Part shown: one piece after another, positions 16,378 to 23,457 of the stretch
Numbering within the stretch: position 1 is the first letter of the stretch
How the letters are laid out: each line of letters starts with the position of its first letter
From: an uncultured Eubacteriales bacterium
Lineage (GTDB): Bacteria > Bacillota > Clostridia > Peptostreptococcales > Anaerovoracaceae
Assembly: GCA_902795135.1 (NCBI GenBank)
Contig: CADBJW010000021.1
Location: 1 to 36,188 of the forward strand
Reading direction: 5' to 3'
Length of the DNA stretch: 36,188 nt
The notes under the pieces: model-generated
Seen by the model: the letters and a program-made list of their open reading frames with translations, nothing else
What the model was told of the DNA's origin: nothing
Databases searched by the model: none
Translations under genes and position numbers: made by a program

Positions 16378-17886
16378 TCATTTATCATTCAATCCATCGA
16401 TTTTATTGATGATATCTCTCAATACCTGCTGCACGCTTTTGACTTCGTCTGCGTAATGCAGCTGATCAATATTTTTCGACGGGCTGTCTGTCAATTCAGT
16501 CCTTCCGAACATCTGAGCGTCTACAGTTTGCATATCTCGGATGCCGAATCCGACTTTTCTAATATAGATCAGATTTTCCGGTGATACGTTATCGGATGTA
16601 ATCCCGTACCCTGCGGTGCCGCTTCCAAGCGTCATGGCCGGTGTCAGGTTTGTTGTCGCGCCCATGCTGCCAAAGGTAGCAGGTGTATTGACCAGAACCC
16701 GTCCAACCGGTTTCTTCAGTGCAAAATCACGCACCACGTTCTCCGCTCTGGAGTGGATCACCAATGTGTGCCCCTGCTTTAAGGTCAGGAGCAGTTCGAT
16801 GCATTTCTCGCAGGCATTCATCCAGTTTTCTTCCACGAAGAATGCCATGACCGGGCCAAGCTTCACCTGTGTATACGGATTTCTTGTGGATGCATACTTC
16901 TCTTCGGAAATCAAAAGCACGGTTCCTTCCGGCACGCTGAATCCGGCCTTCTGAGCCAGCTTCTCTGCCGGGATTCCGATCAGTTCCTCATTGGCGCTGC
17001 CATCCGAATGGAATATGATCGACGCCAACTTCTTTGATTCCTCACTGCTCATGAACCAAGTATGATTGCGGCGAAACTCCGCCTTGACTTCATCCGCAAT
17101 GGGAGCATCCACTACAACCGTCTGCTCGGCTGCAGGAAGCACTCCATTATCAAAGGTCTTGCTCGCGATAATATCCCGAACTGCCTGCTGGATGTCCGCT
17201 GTCCGTTCGATAAAAACGGGACCGTTTCCTGCTCCGCCGTAAATCAGCGGTTTGTTTGAGTCCTGCGCCGCCTTGAGCATCCCCGGAACGCCGGTGTTCA
17301 GAATCATGGCTGTATGCTCATGATTCATGAGTTCGATCGTACCGCTGGCCGTTACAGTGTGCATGTAGCACACGGCTCCTTCCGGCATGCCTGCCGCTTC
17401 ACCGGCTTCGATCATAATGTCCAGTGCTCTGCCAATGGTCTCCTTAGCCCTCGGATGAGGGGAGAACACAATGGCGTTGCCCGACTTGATCGCAATCAGT
17501 GTTTTGTAAATCGTTGTCGATACGGGACTTGTTGCCGGACAGAGTGCTGCAATCACACCCATTGGAACGCCGATATCGACGATCCCCTTTTGTGGATCAT
17601 CACTGATCACGCCGACGTAGCGCTTGCCTCGCAGCTGATTCCTAAGATACGTGCAGACAAAATGATTCTTGGCGTATTTATCCTTCCAGTTGCCAAAGTC
17701 CGTTTCATCAGCAGACAGGACAGCTAATTCCTCAATATGAGGTTGCACGGCATCTGCCATCGCTTCGACAAATGTGTCCAACTTTTCCTGAGGCAAAAGC
17801 GCCAGCCACTGCTGGGCATGGTATGCGTTTTCTGCCAGAATACGCGCTTCCTGGATGGAGAGAAGATCGTTATCTATGATATTCAT
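16378..17886 (-). CDS. Aldehyde dehydrogenase homologue with Cys-to-Pro active site, probable pseudoenzyme (502 aa)
   Basis: Collinear with the EutE/PduP-type dehydrogenase at 4562-6307 over ~460 residues, including [29 protein letters not shown] and SKTFDNG. At residue 251, exactly where the other has the catalytic Cys251 (TICASEQ), this one reads VLPAAEQ with Pro251 (codon at 17134-17136). It should not form the thiohemiacetal intermediate. The reading frame is intact and the C-terminus ends in an amphipathic helix ([16 protein letters not shown]), suggesting it is still targeted inside the shell. Possible roles: scaffold, aldehyde binding or partner of the active subunit. It directly precedes cutC. 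Confidence 0.88.
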   Translation of the reverse strand: MNIIDNDLLSIQEARILAENAYHAQQWLALLPQEKLDTFVEAMADAVQPHIEELAVLSADETDFGNWKDKYAKNHFVCTYLRNQLRGKRYVGVISDDPQKGIVDIGVPMGVIAALCPATSPVSTTIYKTLIAIKSGNAIVFSPHPRAKETIGRALDIMIEAGEAAGMPEGAVCYMHTVTASGTIELMNHEHTAMILNTGVPGMLKAAQDSNKPLIYGGAGNGPVFIERTADIQQAVRDIIASKTFDNGVLPAAEQTVVVDAPIADEVKAEFRRNHTWFMSSEESKKLASIIFHSDGSANEELIGIPAEKLAQKAGFSVPEGTVLLISEEKYASTRNPYTQVKLGPVMAFFVEENWMNACEKCIELLLTLKQGHTLVIHSRAENVVRDFALKKPVGRVLVNTPATFGSMGATTNLTPAMTLGSGTAGYGITSDNVSPENLIYIRKVGFGIRDMQTVDAQMFGRTELTDSPSKNIDQLHYADEVKSVQQVLRDIINKIDGLNDK

Positions 17887-17916
17887 TTGTAATCACTCCC
17901 TCCGTCTGCATCTATC

Positions 17917-18231
17917 TTAATATGGTAATAACTTGTCTAATGTATAACGCTCGATGATCTTTTCAATGTCTGGGTGTGGCGTAGCAATAACAACAGAACT
18001 GTACACTTCTGTTCCCATTTCTTCGACTGCCTTTACGCCTGCATCAACGGCGGACTTGCATGCACCTACGTCACCTCTTACCAGTACTGAAATGTATCCG
18101 GATGCTGTATTTTCATATCCAATCAGCTCAACTTCCGCTGCCTTTACCATTGCGTCCGCTGCCTGACAGATGAAGACCAATCCGAATGTTTCAATCATTC
18201 CTAACGCTCTTCCGCTTCTTGCGCTTGCCAT
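17917..18231 (-). CDS. BMC-H shell protein (104 aa)
   Basis: A canonical BMC domain beginning RALGMIETFGLVFICQAADAM, with [18 protein letters not shown]. The pore loop is TASGYI, with a tyrosine in place of the usual leucine, suggesting a bulkier pore than its paralogues. The ATG at 18231 is preferred over a TTG at 18237 because AAGGAAAG is ~8 nt upstream. It ends VIATPHPDIEKIIERYTL rather than the usual VIPRPH. Second gene of the operon. Confidence 0.92.
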   Translation of the reverse strand: MASARSGRALGMIETFGLVFICQAADAMVKAAEVELIGYENTASGYISVLVRGDVGACKSAVDAGVKAVEEMGTEVYSSVVIATPHPDIEKIIERYTLDKLLPY

Positions 18232-18248
18232 CTTCAATCTTTCCTTTC

Positions 18249-18551
18249 TTAATAGATATCCACGTCGTGACAGGATACAATATCGCCAACTTCCGGTATT
18301 GGCCTAGGGATAACGTTCTGTGCTGTCAGTGTTCCAATTGCTGCTGCAGCCTTTGCACCTGCTTCAACAGAAGCCTTGCAGGCAGCAACATCACCGCTTA
18401 CGATGATCGTGACAAGTGTGGACCCGATGTTCTCATAGGATATGAGCTCAACTTCTGCCGCCTTGAGCATTTTGTCGCATGCTTCTATTGCTGGAACCAT
18501 ACCGATGGTTTCGATGAATCCAACAGCCTCTCTACCATAAAATCTCGGCAT
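18249..18551 (-). CDS. BMC-H shell protein, first gene of the cut operon (100 aa)
   Basis: A canonical BMC domain: EAVGFIETIGMVPAIEACDKM, pore loop IGSTLV, SGDVAACKASVEAGAKAA, NVIPRPIPE. ATG with GAAAGGAG 9 nt upstream. Being promoter-proximal, it is likely the major facet protein. Its promoter lies ~90 bp upstream and carries a MerR-type architecture. Confidence 0.93.
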   Translation of the reverse strand: MPRFYGREAVGFIETIGMVPAIEACDKMLKAAEVELISYENIGSTLVTIIVSGDVAACKASVEAGAKAAAAIGTLTAQNVIPRPIPEVGDIVSCHDVDIY

Positions 18552-18596
18552 TTGACATAACTCCTTTCTATGTGTTGATTCGTTTGGATTTGATAA

Positions 18597-18626
18597 ACTC
18601 TTTTGCTTAATACTCTTTTGCTTAAT
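18597..18626. repeat. Two perfect tandem copies of a 15-bp unit in the cut leader
   Basis: The unit ACTCTTTTGCTTAAT occurs twice, head to tail, between the predicted cut operon promoter and its first gene, i.e. in the untranslated leader. It may be a protein-binding site or replication slippage. Confidence 0.85.
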
Positions 18627-18648
18627 AAATGTAAATATAGTTATTGTA

Positions 18649-18679
18649 ATTTTACAAGTTACTCTTAGAGTAATGTCAA
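18649..18679 (-). promoter_or_regulatory. MerR-type promoter/operator of the cut BMC operon
   Basis: On the minus strand, -35 TTGACA (18674-18679) and -10 TAAAAT (18649-18654) are separated by 19 bp, longer than the 17-bp optimum and typical of MerR-activated promoters. The spacer contains a perfect 15-bp palindrome TTACTCTAAGAGTAA (18659-18673) centred within 2 bp of the spacer midpoint. Two MerR regulators are encoded within 6 kb. Confidence 0.72.
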
Positions 18680-18838
18680 GACTTCAATTCATGCTCCCGA
18701 TTACTACAACTGTCTCTGACTTCGCTTGTTTCTCCCAATCCGTCTTATTTTAAGGGTTGTGCTCCCTTCTTGTCCGAAAAGAGGATGCTCGAATTTATAA
18801 AAATACATCTTTGTAGGTTTCCCATTCTTTGCAGAAAC

Positions 18839-18855
18839 ATTCCCCTAAGGGGAAT
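18839..18855. promoter_or_regulatory. Palindrome in the divergent region, possible operator
   Basis: ATTCCCC-TAA-GGGGAAT has 7-bp perfect arms. It resembles the GC-rich dyads bound by some MerR proteins such as BmrR, but no convincing -10/-35 pair flanks it at the right distance. Confidence 0.4.
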
Positions 18856-18884
18856 TCTTGTGGAGCCTTCTTTGGCGAAACTGT

Positions 18885-18913
18885 TTGACGGATGCACCAA
18901 TTTGAGGTATTGT
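18885..18913 (+). promoter_or_regulatory. Probable sigma-A promoter for the plus-strand shell/MerR unit
   Basis: TTGACG (18885-18890), a 17-bp spacer and TATTGT (18908-18913) lie ~80 bp before the first gene. A second weaker candidate (TTGAGA, 17 bp, TAAATA) lies closer at ~18932-18960. Confidence 0.5.
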
Positions 18914-18992
18914 GATGTAAGTATCATTTTGGTTGAGACTGACCTAACAGTTTGTTAAATAGATATCAATCTCGGAAAGGAGGCGCAACTGT

Positions 18993-19373
18993 ATGGACAA
19001 CAATCAGGGAAACAGGCCAGGATCCGGACAGATGAGAATCGTTCAGGAACTTGTTGCCGGCAAAGAAATCACGTTGGCGCACATCATTGGCGGTCCCCTT
19101 CCTATCGTTTACCAGAAGTTGGGCCTGAATCCGGATATCGACTACCGGACTTCCGCGATTGGCATCATGAATTTGACGCCACCGGAATCGGCGGTCATCG
19201 CATCGGATATCGCAGTCAAAAGTGGTAATGTGTATCTGGGTTTTGCAGACCGGTTCAGCGGCACGCTGATCATCACCGGTGAAATCGCAGAAGTTACGAC
19301 CGCAATCGAAGAAATCGTAAACTATTTCCAGAATACGTTGGGCTATGTTGTCTGCCCGATTACGAAACGATAA
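18993..19373 (+). CDS. EutS/PduU-type shell protein (126 aa)
   Basis: Permuted BMC domain: MRIVQELVAGKEITLAHIIGG, SAIGIMNLTPPESAVIASDIAVK and LGFADRFSGTLIITGEI. A short polar N-terminal extension (DNNQGNRPGSGQ) precedes the barrel strand. AAAGGAGG is 9 nt before the ATG. It is the first gene of a satellite unit transcribed away from the cut operon; two further genes of microcompartment type and a MerR regulator follow. Confidence 0.92.
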   Translation: MDNNQGNRPGSGQMRIVQELVAGKEITLAHIIGGPLPIVYQKLGLNPDIDYRTSAIGIMNLTPPESAVIASDIAVKSGNVYLGFADRFSGTLIITGEIAEVTTAIEEIVNYFQNTLGYVVCPITKR

Positions 19374-19403
19374 CGACCCACTCATTTATATTTTGATCAA
19401 CCC

Positions 19404-19425
19404 GGCAATTTCATAGGAAATTGCC
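19404..19425 (+). other. Intercistronic hairpin between two EutS-type genes
   Basis: A perfect 9-bp stem GGCAATTTC-ATAG-GAAATTGCC followed by TTTCC. It may attenuate transcription or protect the upstream mRNA, making the first shell protein more abundant than the second. The T tract is too short for a firm terminator call. Confidence 0.55.
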
Positions 19426-19473
19426 TTTCCTATAAATACAGGCGTTTTACAGACATTTCAGGAGGGATCTTCC

Positions 19474-19923
19474 GTGAGCTACAAAGCCGATCCTAAAATG
19501 ACAACTGAAAACCAAGCCGCACTTGAGGCGCTCATCAATGAGGCCATGCAGTACGCACAGGGCGGACAGGTGAGAATCATCTCCCCTTTGGTCTCCGGTA
19601 AGGAGATCACGTTGGCTCATGTCATCGGGACCTCCGACTACAGTGTCTACAAAAACCTGGGACTGGACATCGGCTTTCATGCCGGCGAAAACCCGACGGG
19701 CAAATCCATCGGGATCCTGCACATGCATCCGGCAGAATCCGTCGTGATCGCTGCAGACATCGCCGTTAAATGGGGCGATGTGGACATTGGATTTATGGAT
19801 CGCTTCAGCGGGTCCATGATCATCACAGGTTCGCGGGCGGAAGTCGACAGCGCCATTGAAGAAAACTGCAGATACTTCGGGGAAACGCTGGGATATACGG
19901 TTTGCCCGATTTCTCACGAATAA
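19474..19923 (+). CDS. EutS/PduU-type shell protein with N-terminal extension (149 aa)
   Basis: Starts at GTG 19474 with GGAGGG upstream. About 30 extra residues (SYKADPKMTTENQAALEALI) precede the barrel strand VRIISPLVSGKEITLAHVIG; they form a likely helix. The core has KSIGILHMHPAESVVIAADIAVK and IGFMDRFSGSMIITGSR. Close relative of the gene before it, so probably a local duplication that has diverged. The extension could be a cargo or protein contact on one face of the shell. Confidence 0.9.
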   Translation: MSYKADPKMTTENQAALEALINEAMQYAQGGQVRIISPLVSGKEITLAHVIGTSDYSVYKNLGLDIGFHAGENPTGKSIGILHMHPAESVVIAADIAVKWGDVDIGFMDRFSGSMIITGSRAEVDSAIEENCRYFGETLGYTVCPISHE

Positions 19924-19936
19924 GGAGTCTGTTTCC

Positions 19937-20428
19937 ATGCGAAAACTGTTTCTCTGCGGCCGTTCCGAGGCCGGAAAGACATCTCTGACGCAAGCGCTGA
20001 AAGGTGAGCGCGTCCACTACGTCAAAACCCAATACGTCAAAACATGGGATATTACCATTGATACTCCGGGAGAATATGCCGAGACAAAATCACTCGCCAT
20101 GGCTCTTGGTATTTTTTCATTTGACTCGGACGTGGTCGGATTGCTGTGCGGAGCCGATGAACCATATAACCTCTTTGACCCGGCCATCGTCGGCGTCGTC
20201 AATCGTCCGCTCATTGGCATCATCACGAAAATCGATGAGCCGAACGCCAATGTTCCTATGGTCTGGCAATGGCTGGCGGAAGCCGGTTGTGAACGGATTT
20301 TCCCTGTGGACAGCGTCACCGGACGCGGTATTGACGAATTAAGAGACTACCTTCTTGAAGAAAAACAGCCTTTGGATCTGGACCGTGTCATGGAAAACCA
20401 GCGCAAAGGCTTAAAGGATTGGGCTTGA
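19937..20428 (+). CDS. EutP-type GTPase, second copy (163 aa)
   Basis: P-loop GRSEAGKTSL, G3 DTPGEY and an intact G4 motif TKID, so it has more canonical GTPase motifs than the copy in the cut operon (MKADL). ATG 19937 follows AAGGAG. It sits right behind a EutS-type shell gene, repeating the shell-GTPase order of 12.6-11.8 kb. Likely associates with the shell; acetate kinase activity as reported for Salmonella EutP is possible. Confidence 0.87.
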   Translation: MRKLFLCGRSEAGKTSLTQALKGERVHYVKTQYVKTWDITIDTPGEYAETKSLAMALGIFSFDSDVVGLLCGADEPYNLFDPAIVGVVNRPLIGIITKIDEPNANVPMVWQWLAEAGCERIFPVDSVTGRGIDELRDYLLEEKQPLDLDRVMENQRKGLKDWA

Positions 20429-20432
20429 TACT

Positions 20433-21305
20433 ATGAAACCAACATTGTTTTCGATTGGAAAAGCAGCCGATATATGCAGCGTTTCGACGAGAACGCTTCG
20501 TTATTATGAGCAGAACGGTCTCGTGATCCCAGATCACGTGGACGAAGAAAACCGATATCGCTATTACAGCTATGAGACTTTACTTCGTGTACAAACCATC
20601 CGCTATCTTCTTGACGAGGGCTTCCCTCTTGAAGAAATCAAAGAAATGCTCCAAAAGTATGATCTTGAAACGATGAAGTCCCATTTTGATGCGCGGATAC
20701 AGCAGACGGAACTGGAACTGCGCTACTTAAAACAAAGGCTGGCCAGTCTCAATGCATGGCAGTCATTACTCACAGAAGGCGATTACGTTCTCAAGCATAA
20801 CGAGCAGACGGTTCACACCAAATATCTTCCTGAACACAACTGCTTTTTCTTCCAGCATCAGCCAAAAAACGAAGAGGAACAAACAACGGCCTTTATCGAA
20901 ACGACGTACTATTCCGAATGCAAGCGTCACGGCAACGATATGGTGGACATTGGCGGCTCCATCAACATCCATTACGAGTCCTTTGAAGATCGGATCCATT
21001 CCACCGTCCGTCAGATGACGTTGCTGCAGACCATGTACCCTGATTCTGACAGTTACGAAAACGCGCTGAATTTCGGTGGATTTCTTACGGCAGCCTGCTA
21101 CCATATTGGAAAAAGAGACAACATTTCATCTACCTATCAAAAAATCATCGACTGGTGCGACAGTCATCATTTTGAACTGCGCGGAGATCCTTTTGAACGC
21201 CATGTACTGGATGGCTATTCGGTCAGTGACGAAAACCAGTTCGTCACTGAGATTCTCCTTCCGTTCGCCAACGAAGAAACGGTCATCGAAGCACAAAACT
21301 GGTAA
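20433..21305 (+). CDS. MerR-family regulator with GyrI-like effector domain (290 aa)
   Basis: Residues 1-70 are a MerR winged helix (FSIGKAADICSVSTRTLRYYEQNGLV, then NRYRYYSYETLLRVQTI). A coiled-coil dimer helix follows (~80-115). The C-terminal ~170 residues resemble the GyrI/BmrR ligand-binding fold (YHIGKRDNISSTYQKIIDWC ... FVTEILLPF). No metal-binding cysteines are arranged as in metal sensors, so an organic cation or other small ligand is likely. It is the last gene of the satellite shell unit, and MerR-type promoters lie before the cut operon, the SMR pair and the permease. Shares its layout with the regulator at 23801-24643. Confidence 0.88.
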   Translation: MKPTLFSIGKAADICSVSTRTLRYYEQNGLVIPDHVDEENRYRYYSYETLLRVQTIRYLLDEGFPLEEIKEMLQKYDLETMKSHFDARIQQTELELRYLKQRLASLNAWQSLLTEGDYVLKHNEQTVHTKYLPEHNCFFFQHQPKNEEEQTTAFIETTYYSECKRHGNDMVDIGGSINIHYESFEDRIHSTVRQMTLLQTMYPDSDSYENALNFGGFLTAACYHIGKRDNISSTYQKIIDWCDSHHFELRGDPFERHVLDGYSVSDENQFVTEILLPFANEETVIEAQNW

Positions 21306-21326
21306 TATTCTTTCCTGACTTTTTTC

Positions 21327-21357
21327 TTGACTTTGTCGCAGTGTCAGCGATTATCCT
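21327..21357 (+). promoter_or_regulatory. MerR-type promoter of the SMR transporter pair
   Basis: TTGACT (21327-21332) and TATCCT (21352-21357) are 19 bp apart. The spacer holds an imperfect dyad centred on GCAGTGTC, like the CTTGAC...GTGTCAAGG sites of many MerR-controlled transporter genes. Located in the 73-bp gap after the MerR gene. Confidence 0.6.
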
Positions 21358-21378
21358 ATGGCTGAAAGGAGAACTACT

Positions 21379-21705
21379 ATGTTGATTGCATACCTTCTTC
21401 TAGCCGCGTGCATCGCCGCAAATCTATTATCCTGCTCACTGCTGACCGCATCCGATGGCTTCACCAAGCCTGTGCAGTCCGCGGGCGGAATATTTTTGGC
21501 GCTTTTGAATTACTTCCTTCTGTCAAAAGCCATCCTGACCATTGATATCAGCATTGCCTATGCGATTTGGGTCGCCGTTGGGATCATTGTTTCTTCATTG
21601 ATCTCCGTTTTCTATTTCAAGCAGCACCTAACAAAGACCGGCGTGGTCTGTATCGGCCTGATCACCTTTGGGCTGGTGTTCATCCACTTGTTTGGAACCA
21701 TGTGA
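21379..21705 (+). CDS. SMR-family transporter subunit A, lacking the conserved Glu (108 aa)
   Basis: Four transmembrane helices with SMR hallmarks: SDGFTKP after TM1 and SIAYAIWVAVG in TM3 (the EmrE Tyr60/Trp63 region). Anchoring on DGFT, the position of EmrE Glu14 is Asn15, so this subunit lacks the essential proton/substrate carboxylate. It must therefore function with the next gene. GAAAGGAG precedes the ATG. SMR pairs move quaternary amines, guanidinium or polyamines; next to a choline operon, choline, betaine or trimethylamine are plausible substrates. Confidence 0.85.
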   Translation: MLIAYLLLAACIAANLLSCSLLTASDGFTKPVQSAGGIFLALLNYFLLSKAILTIDISIAYAIWVAVGIIVSSLISVFYFKQHLTKTGVVCIGLITFGLVFIHLFGTM

Positions 21706-21719
21706 TGGGAGGGATCAAA

Positions 21720-22052
21720 ATGACTAAGAAACAGGCTTATTTCTACTTCGTATTGTGTATTATCTTCGAACAGCTTGGGAATTTGACGATCAGTTCTTCC
21801 GATGGGTTCACAAAGCTTGGTCCAAGCCTTTTGTGCATACTCTTCTATGGAATCTGCTACTTCTTCTTTGCCAAGAGTTTGAAGGTCATCAATCTGGCGA
21901 TCGGGTTCGCCGTTTGGTCCGGCGTTTCCATTATTGTCGTCGCATGCATTTCCGTTTTCATGCTGCATTCCAACCTGAACTGGGCGGACTTTGTCGGTAT
22001 GGGAATCATCCTGATTGGCATTGTCGGGATGAATGTGAAGGGCGAAGCATAA
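21720..22052 (+). CDS. SMR-family transporter subunit B with conserved Glu (110 aa)
   Basis: Four TM helices; TM1 contains Glu17 at the EmrE Glu14 position (12 residues before the G of DGFTK). TM3 reads AIGFAVWSGVS. ATG with GGGAGG 7 nt upstream, 14 bp after subunit A, so the two form a heteromeric pair like EbrAB or YkkCD. The single carboxylate per dimer is unusual. Ends at a strong terminator. Confidence 0.87.
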   Translation: MTKKQAYFYFVLCIIFEQLGNLTISSSDGFTKLGPSLLCILFYGICYFFFAKSLKVINLAIGFAVWSGVSIIVVACISVFMLHSNLNWADFVGMGIILIGIVGMNVKGEA

Positions 22053-22093
22053 TTTTTTTCGATAAACCTTTCTGTCTACGGCAAGGAATTTTG

Positions 22094-22122
22094 AGGTGAA
22101 TTTCCATAATTCACCTTTTTTT
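22094..22122 (+). terminator. Rho-independent terminator after the SMR pair
   Basis: Perfect stem GGTGAATT (22095-22102) with AATTCACC (22108-22115), 5-nt loop, then a run of seven T. Confidence 0.9.
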
Positions 22123-22181
22123 ATTTTTTGCTTGCTTGTTAAATAGTTAGCAATGTCAACGTTTTGTGAACATTTTGGTAT

Positions 22182-22202
22182 TAATTTGCGGTATGCAAAT
22201 TA
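22182..22202. promoter_or_regulatory. 8-bp-arm inverted repeat upstream of the permease promoter
   Basis: TAATTTGC-GGTAT-GCAAATTA, perfect arms, about 65 bp upstream of the -35 box of the permease gene. Could be a site for a second regulator; no regulator can be assigned. Confidence 0.45.
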
Positions 22203-22266
22203 CTATTATCCATCGCAAACATTCACGTAGCGGCACTATTTGAGTGCTTACAGGCGAAAAAACGCA

Positions 22267-22296
22267 TTGACCTTGACCTAGCGTCAAGGTTATAAT
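22267..22296 (+). promoter_or_regulatory. MerR-type promoter/operator of the permease unit
   Basis: TTGACC (22267-22272) and a consensus TATAAT (22291-22296) are 18 bp apart (19 bp if ATTGAC is taken as -35). The whole interval is a perfect dyad, ACCTTGAC-CTAGC-GTCAAGGT (22270-22290), the textbook MerR-family layout. Confidence 0.85.
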
Positions 22297-22345
22297 CATA
22301 CAAAGTCATTATCTATATCAACATTGTGAAATACGAGGTGAATCT

Positions 22346-23446
22346 ATGGAAAATGTTACAAAGGCTCCTGCAAGCGCAGTAGCTGCAAAAACTGCCAGAG
22401 ATAAAGCCTTCTGGAAAAAAGGTCTTCTGATCGCGATTTTCTCAGGCTTCCTCTATGGTGGTTACACATCCTTCATGACAGAAGGTATGATGCACGGCGT
22501 GTGGAACGACATTTACGCCGATGTTCCAACCGGCGTAGCCGCTGGCGTATCCGCTTTCTTCATCGTGTATACAGTCAGTGCGATCGGCGCTGCCTGCGTT
22601 GACATCGGGTCCGCGATCTGGTCCCTGTTCTACGGCGGATGCATTGGTCAGCTGGGCGACTTCAAGAGAACGCTCGCAACCAAACCAGGCAAGATTCTGA
22701 TCATCGCTGCAATCATCGGTGGTCCGCTTGCATCCACTGCTTATGTAATTGGTCTGCAGATGGCCGGTTCTATCATCGTACCGATCGCTGCCCTGAATGC
22801 TGCTATCGGTGCTATCATCGGTAAGTTCGCATTCAAACAAAAGCTGACTCCTGGTATGATCGTTGGTATCGTTATCTGCTTCATCGCCGCAGTACTGATC
22901 GGATCTTCCTCTATGACAGATCTGAACTTCTCCGGCGGCGCTGCTCTGGGATGTCTGGCCGCCTTCTGCGCAGCTGTTGGCTGGGGTATTGAAGGTGCTG
23001 TTGGCGGATATGCCTGCTGCATGGTCGATACTGAAATCGCTATCATCATTCGTCAGTGCACGTCCGGTCTTGTAAACGCTGTGATTCTGGTTTCCATCCT
23101 TTCTATCATGGGTGGCGATGGAATTGCTTCCGGATGGCGTGTTCTCGGCGCTTGCCTGACAGATATGCCGTCCATGTGGATGCTGTTTGTCGCTGGCGTA
23201 TTCTCATCCTGGTCCTTCAAGTTCTGGTACAAGGGCGCATCTATGTGCGGAGCTGCACTTGGTATGGGTTGTAACGGCGCCTATGCATTCTGGGGTCCGT
23301 TCTGGTGTATGATTATCTGCGGATTCATCTTCGGACATGACGGATTCGTTCTGCCGGCAATTGGCTGGATCGGCGCTCTCGTTATGGTTGCTGGTATCTT
23401 GATTCTGGCTATTTCCCAGAACAAGGCTACAATGCAGCAAGAGTAG
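22346..23446 (+). CDS. DMT-like multi-pass permease, candidate amine transporter (366 aa)
   Basis: About ten hydrophobic helices follow a polar N-terminus of ~25 residues. Two halves are visible, each with Gly/Ala-rich helices (IIGGPLASTAYVIGLQMAG; VFSSWSFKFWYKGASMCGAA), consistent with the drug/metabolite transporter (EamA) superfamily. LicB, a proven choline importer, belongs to that superfamily. GAGGTG precedes the ATG. Its own MerR-type promoter and position next to cut genes suggest choline or trimethylamine transport, which is inference. I could not name a closer family. Confidence 0.75.
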   Translation: MENVTKAPASAVAAKTARDKAFWKKGLLIAIFSGFLYGGYTSFMTEGMMHGVWNDIYADVPTGVAAGVSAFFIVYTVSAIGAACVDIGSAIWSLFYGGCIGQLGDFKRTLATKPGKILIIAAIIGGPLASTAYVIGLQMAGSIIVPIAALNAAIGAIIGKFAFKQKLTPGMIVGIVICFIAAVLIGSSSMTDLNFSGGAALGCLAAFCAAVGWGIEGAVGGYACCMVDTEIAIIIRQCTSGLVNAVILVSILSIMGGDGIASGWRVLGACLTDMPSMWMLFVAGVFSSWSFKFWYKGASMCGAALGMGCNGAYAFWGPFWCMIICGFIFGHDGFVLPAIGWIGALVMVAGILILAISQNKATMQQE

Positions 23447-23457
23447 GAGGTGTAGAG

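Larger units (their letters stand above)
18552..18992. promoter_or_regulatory. Divergent control region between the two BMC transcription units
   Basis: This 441-bp gene-free stretch holds, from left to right: the cut operon leader with a 15-bp tandem repeat (18597-18626), the MerR-like promoter of the cut operon (18649-18679), a 17-bp palindrome (18839-18855), and a likely sigma-A promoter for the plus-strand unit (18885-18913). No coding frame with a ribosome-binding site was seen in it. Confidence 0.7.

Noticed and set aside
16347-16388. ATG 16388 as the cutC start
   Set aside because: It overlaps the upstream stop and translates the perfect ribosome-binding site that serves TTG 16346.
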